A DNA stretch of 53,711 bases. Origin: Aeromonas lusitana (GTDB lineage: Bacteria > Pseudomonadota > Gammaproteobacteria > Enterobacterales > Aeromonadaceae). Shown here in pieces: positions 51,840 through 53,711 of the stretch. The notes under the pieces are model-generated. The model worked only from the letters and a program-made list of their open reading frames with translations. It did no database searches and was not told the origin of the DNA. Positions within the stretch are counted from its first letter, which is position 1, and every line of letters starts with the position of its first letter. Location of the stretch: the NCBI RefSeq assembly GCF_002812985.1, contig NZ_PGCP01000026.1, positions 1 through 53,711 on the forward strand. The letters run 5' to 3'. The translations under genes were made by a program, and so were the position numbers.

Positions 51840-53289
51840 CCCGTTAAAAATCCTGTTTGTTGCCTCTGAGGTCGAGGGGCTGGTGAAGACCGGGGGCCTG
51901 GCAGATGTGGCCAGGGCCCTACCTCTGAACCTCGCCCGCCAGGGCCACGACGTTCGCATCATCCTGCCCTTCTACCAGACCCTCAAGCGCCGGGACGAGG
52001 CGACACTCATCGCCTCGCGCTGGTTGCCGACCCCGCCGGACAGAGCCGATATCAGCTATCGCATCTATCAGCTGGATCTGGACGGCGTCTGCGTCTATCT
52101 GCTCGATTGCCCGCAGTATTTCGAACGCCCCCAGCTCTATGCGGAGAACAACCAGGCCTATCCCGACAACGGCGAGCGGTTTGCCTTCCTGGCGGCGGCG
52201 GCCCTGCACGCCTGCGAACAGCTCAACTTTGCCCCCGACATAGCCCATTGCAACGACTGGCACACGGGCCTGTTGCCGCTGCTGCTCAAGAGCCGTCACG
52301 CCCGCAACCCCTTCTTCCAGCGCACCCGGTCGGTGATCAGCATCCACAATGCCGCCTTTCAAGGAGTGTTCGATCGCGCCCAGTTCTGGGCCGTGCCGGA
52401 GATTGCGGACTACGAGCAGCGCATCAACTACGACTACGGCCACGTCAACCTGCTCAAGTGCGGGGTGCTCTATGCCGACAAGATCAACGCGGTCAGCCCC
52501 AACTATGCCAGCGAACTGCTCACTCACCTGGGCGCCCACGGCATGGCCAGCGTGTTCCAGCAGCGGGCAAGCGATCTGTGCGGCATCCTCAACGGCTGCG
52601 ACTATCAGGACTGGGATCCCGCAACCGACGCCCTGCTGCCCGCCACCTATGACGTCGACCAGCTGGCTGGCAAGCGCGTCTGCAAGCAGACCCTGCAGCG
52701 GGAGGCAGGTCTTCCTGCTGTAGATTTGCCAATCTATGGCATGGTATGTCGCCTGACAGAGCAGAAAGGGGTGCATCTGCTGATCCCGGCGCTGGACAAG
52801 TTCCTGCAGCATCAGGTCCAGGTGGTGATCGTCGGCTCGGGCGATCCTTCCCTCGCCGCCCAGTTGCAGGCCATCGCCCAGCAACACGCCGACAAGTTCA
52901 CCTTCATCAACGCCTATGACGATCGGCTGGCCCACCTGGTGGAGGCCGGCGCCGACTTCTTCCTGATGCCCTCTCTGTTTGAACCCTGCGGTCTCAACCA
53001 GATGTACAGCCTGGCCTATGGCACCCTGCCGCTGGTACGGGCCGTCGGCGGTCTGAAAGATACCGTAGTGGACTGGGATGCTGACCCTGCGCGGGCCACC
53101 GGTTTTTGCTTCAACGATCCCACCGCCAGCACCCTGCTCGATGCCATGCGTCGCAGTCTGCTCCATTACCTGCAAGAACCGGAGCGTTTTGCCAGGGTGC
53201 AGCGCACCGCCATGCAGACCCGTTTCAACTGGGCAGACTCGGTCGGCCAGTATGAGCAGATGTACCGGGATGCGCTGGCCTCGATCTGA
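51829..53289 (+). CDS. glgA: Glycogen synthase
   Basis: A GT5 glycosyltransferase that extends α-1,4-glucan from ADP-glucose. The ADP-glucose-binding motif KTGGL is at 20-24 after ILFVASEVEGLV. CNDWHTGLLPLLL, ISIHNAAFQGVF and the C-terminal catalytic FLMPSLFEPCGLNQMYSLAYGTLP are typical. The start is probably TTG at 51829, 7 nt after GGGAG and inside glgC; no ATG in frame lies near the conserved N terminus. 486 aa. glgC-glgA form one coupled unit. glgB, glgX and glgP are not adjacent here. Confidence 0.95.
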   Translation: MVISPLKILFVASEVEGLVKTGGLADVARALPLNLARQGHDVRIILPFYQTLKRRDEATLIASRWLPTPPDRADISYRIYQLDLDGVCVYLLDCPQYFERPQLYAENNQAYPDNGERFAFLAAAALHACEQLNFAPDIAHCNDWHTGLLPLLLKSRHARNPFFQRTRSVISIHNAAFQGVFDRAQFWAVPEIADYEQRINYDYGHVNLLKCGVLYADKINAVSPNYASELLTHLGAHGMASVFQQRASDLCGILNGCDYQDWDPATDALLPATYDVDQLAGKRVCKQTLQREAGLPAVDLPIYGMVCRLTEQKGVHLLIPALDKFLQHQVQVVIVGSGDPSLAAQLQAIAQQHADKFTFINAYDDRLAHLVEAGADFFLMPSLFEPCGLNQMYSLAYGTLPLVRAVGGLKDTVVDWDADPARATGFCFNDPTASTLLDAMRRSLLHYLQEPERFARVQRTAMQTRFNWADSVGQYEQMYRDALASI

Positions 53290-53361
53290 GGCCGATTGCT
53301 GAAGTTTTGTGCCCTTAACGCCGCTTTACTCGTCAACAGCGAAAAAAGTCCCCTTTGGCTG

Positions 53362-53389
53362 TTGACGCCCCCCCAAAACTCTATAAAAT
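53362..53389 (+). promoter_or_regulatory. tRNA-Leu operon promoter
   Basis: TTGACG (53362-53367) and TAAAAT (53384-53389) are separated by 16 bp, and the following discriminator is GC-rich (CCCCGACCGC), the hallmark of stringently controlled stable-RNA promoters. Confidence 0.7.
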
Positions 53390-53405
53390 CCCCGACCGCA
53401 GTGAT

Positions 53406-53491
53406 GCGAAGGTGGCGGAATTGGTAGACGCGCTAGCTTCAGGTGTTAGTGTCCCACGGATGTGAGGGTTCGAGTCCCTCTCTTCGCACCA
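53406..53491 (+). tRNA. tRNA-Leu (CAG), copy 1
   Basis: An 86-nt class II tRNA with the long variable arm of tRNA-Leu. Anticodon stem CTAGC / GTTAG encloses the loop TTCAGGT, anticodon CAG. T arm GGGTTCGAGTCCC, acceptor GCGAAGG pairs with TCTTCGC, and CCA is encoded. Nearly identical to E. coli tRNA-Leu1. Confidence 0.97.
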
Positions 53492-53542
53492 TACTGCAAC
53501 ATGCTTCATCGATGGCATGTAAAACAAGATTGATGACAATGT

Positions 53543-53628
53543 GCGAAGGTGGCGGAATTGGTAGACGCGCTAGCTTCAGGTGTTAGTGTCCCACGGATGT
53601 GAGGGTTCGAGTCCCTCTCTTCGCACCA
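53543..53628 (+). tRNA. tRNA-Leu (CAG), copy 2
   Basis: An 86-nt copy identical to the first over its full length including the encoded CCA. The two are separated by a 51-nt spacer of unrelated sequence, so the identity reflects gene-level duplication or conversion. Confidence 0.97.
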
Positions 53629-53698
53629 TGATTCTGACATGTTAAAACGAGAGCAATGCGCCAATCCTCATTTAAAATGCAGATGGGAAAAACAGTGT

Positions 53699-53711
53699 GC
53701 GAAGGTGGCGG
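53699..53711 (+). tRNA. tRNA-Leu, copy 3 (cut by the window edge)
   Basis: The last 13 bases (GCGAAGGTGGCGG) equal the first 13 of the two preceding tRNA-Leu genes, with a similar spacer (70 nt). The cluster clearly continues beyond the window. Confidence 0.85.

Noticed and set aside
1..53711. Insertion sequences, prophage or integron
   Set aside because: No transposase, integrase, phage structural gene or att-like direct repeats were recognised, and gene order is largely that of conserved housekeeping blocks.

Overview
The window looks like a chromosomal segment of an Aeromonas species. The case rests on a GDSL enzyme whose length, signal peptide and catalytic residues match Aeromonas glycerophospholipid-cholesterol acyltransferase (GCAT), a complete exe-type type II secretion system split into exeC-N and exeAB, and housekeeping genes in gammaproteobacterial order (nudE-yrfG, hslR-hslO-pckA, mutY-yggX-mltC, glgC-glgA). 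The DNA is GC-rich and compact. I see no IS element, prophage or CRISPR array.

Layout. 0-4 kb: a serine-type permease, cysQ, nudE and the divergent yrfG. 4-9.2 kb: an accessory-looking block with a LysE exporter, an old-yellow-enzyme oxidoreductase, a divergent LysR regulator, tyrS and an orphan LuxR-type regulator. 9.2-20.8 kb: exeC to exeN on the minus strand, almost every junction overlapping. 21-28 kb: hslR, hslO, pckA, a GntR regulator, an M24 aminopeptidase, a YgbA-type protein and a GNAT protein that ends in a 46-bp tandem repeat. 28-33 kb: a SlyB-like lipoprotein, a short YgiF-like triphosphatase, a PiT phosphate transporter with its DUF47 partner, and cca. 33.4-35.8 kb: exeAB. 35.8-38.9 kb: mutY, yggX, mltC and a BOF-family protein. 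39-41.5 kb: GCAT and OmpA. 41.5-45.1 kb: pqiABC. 45.3-49.2 kb: a divergent Hfq-like protein, yqaB, a diguanylate cyclase and dapA. 49.4-53.3 kb: rsmC, glgC and glgA. The right end holds tandem identical tRNA-Leu(CAG) genes, the third cut by the window edge.

How the parts fit. ExeC-N form the secretin, assembly platform and pseudopilus. ExeAB install the secretin in the outer membrane. GCAT has a Sec signal and is a known client of this pathway in Aeromonas, so machine, assembly factors and one substrate lie within 31 kb. PqiABC, MltC, SlyB and OmpA add further envelope functions.

The most unusual signals are: (1) two small ORFs of 34-35 codons, between exeM and exeN and between pqiB and pqiC, each joined by ATGA overlaps on both sides and each looking like a diverged copy of the 3' tail of the gene before it; (2) further tail-like copies after lysR, yggX and the GNAT gene; (3) an Hfq-fold protein with changed proximal-site residues and an arginine-rich tail; (4) a possible attenuator with a Lys/His-rich leader peptide before dapA; (5) perfect palindromes before pckA and between tyrS and luxR. 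All functional statements are by sequence recognition from memory; no database search was possible.
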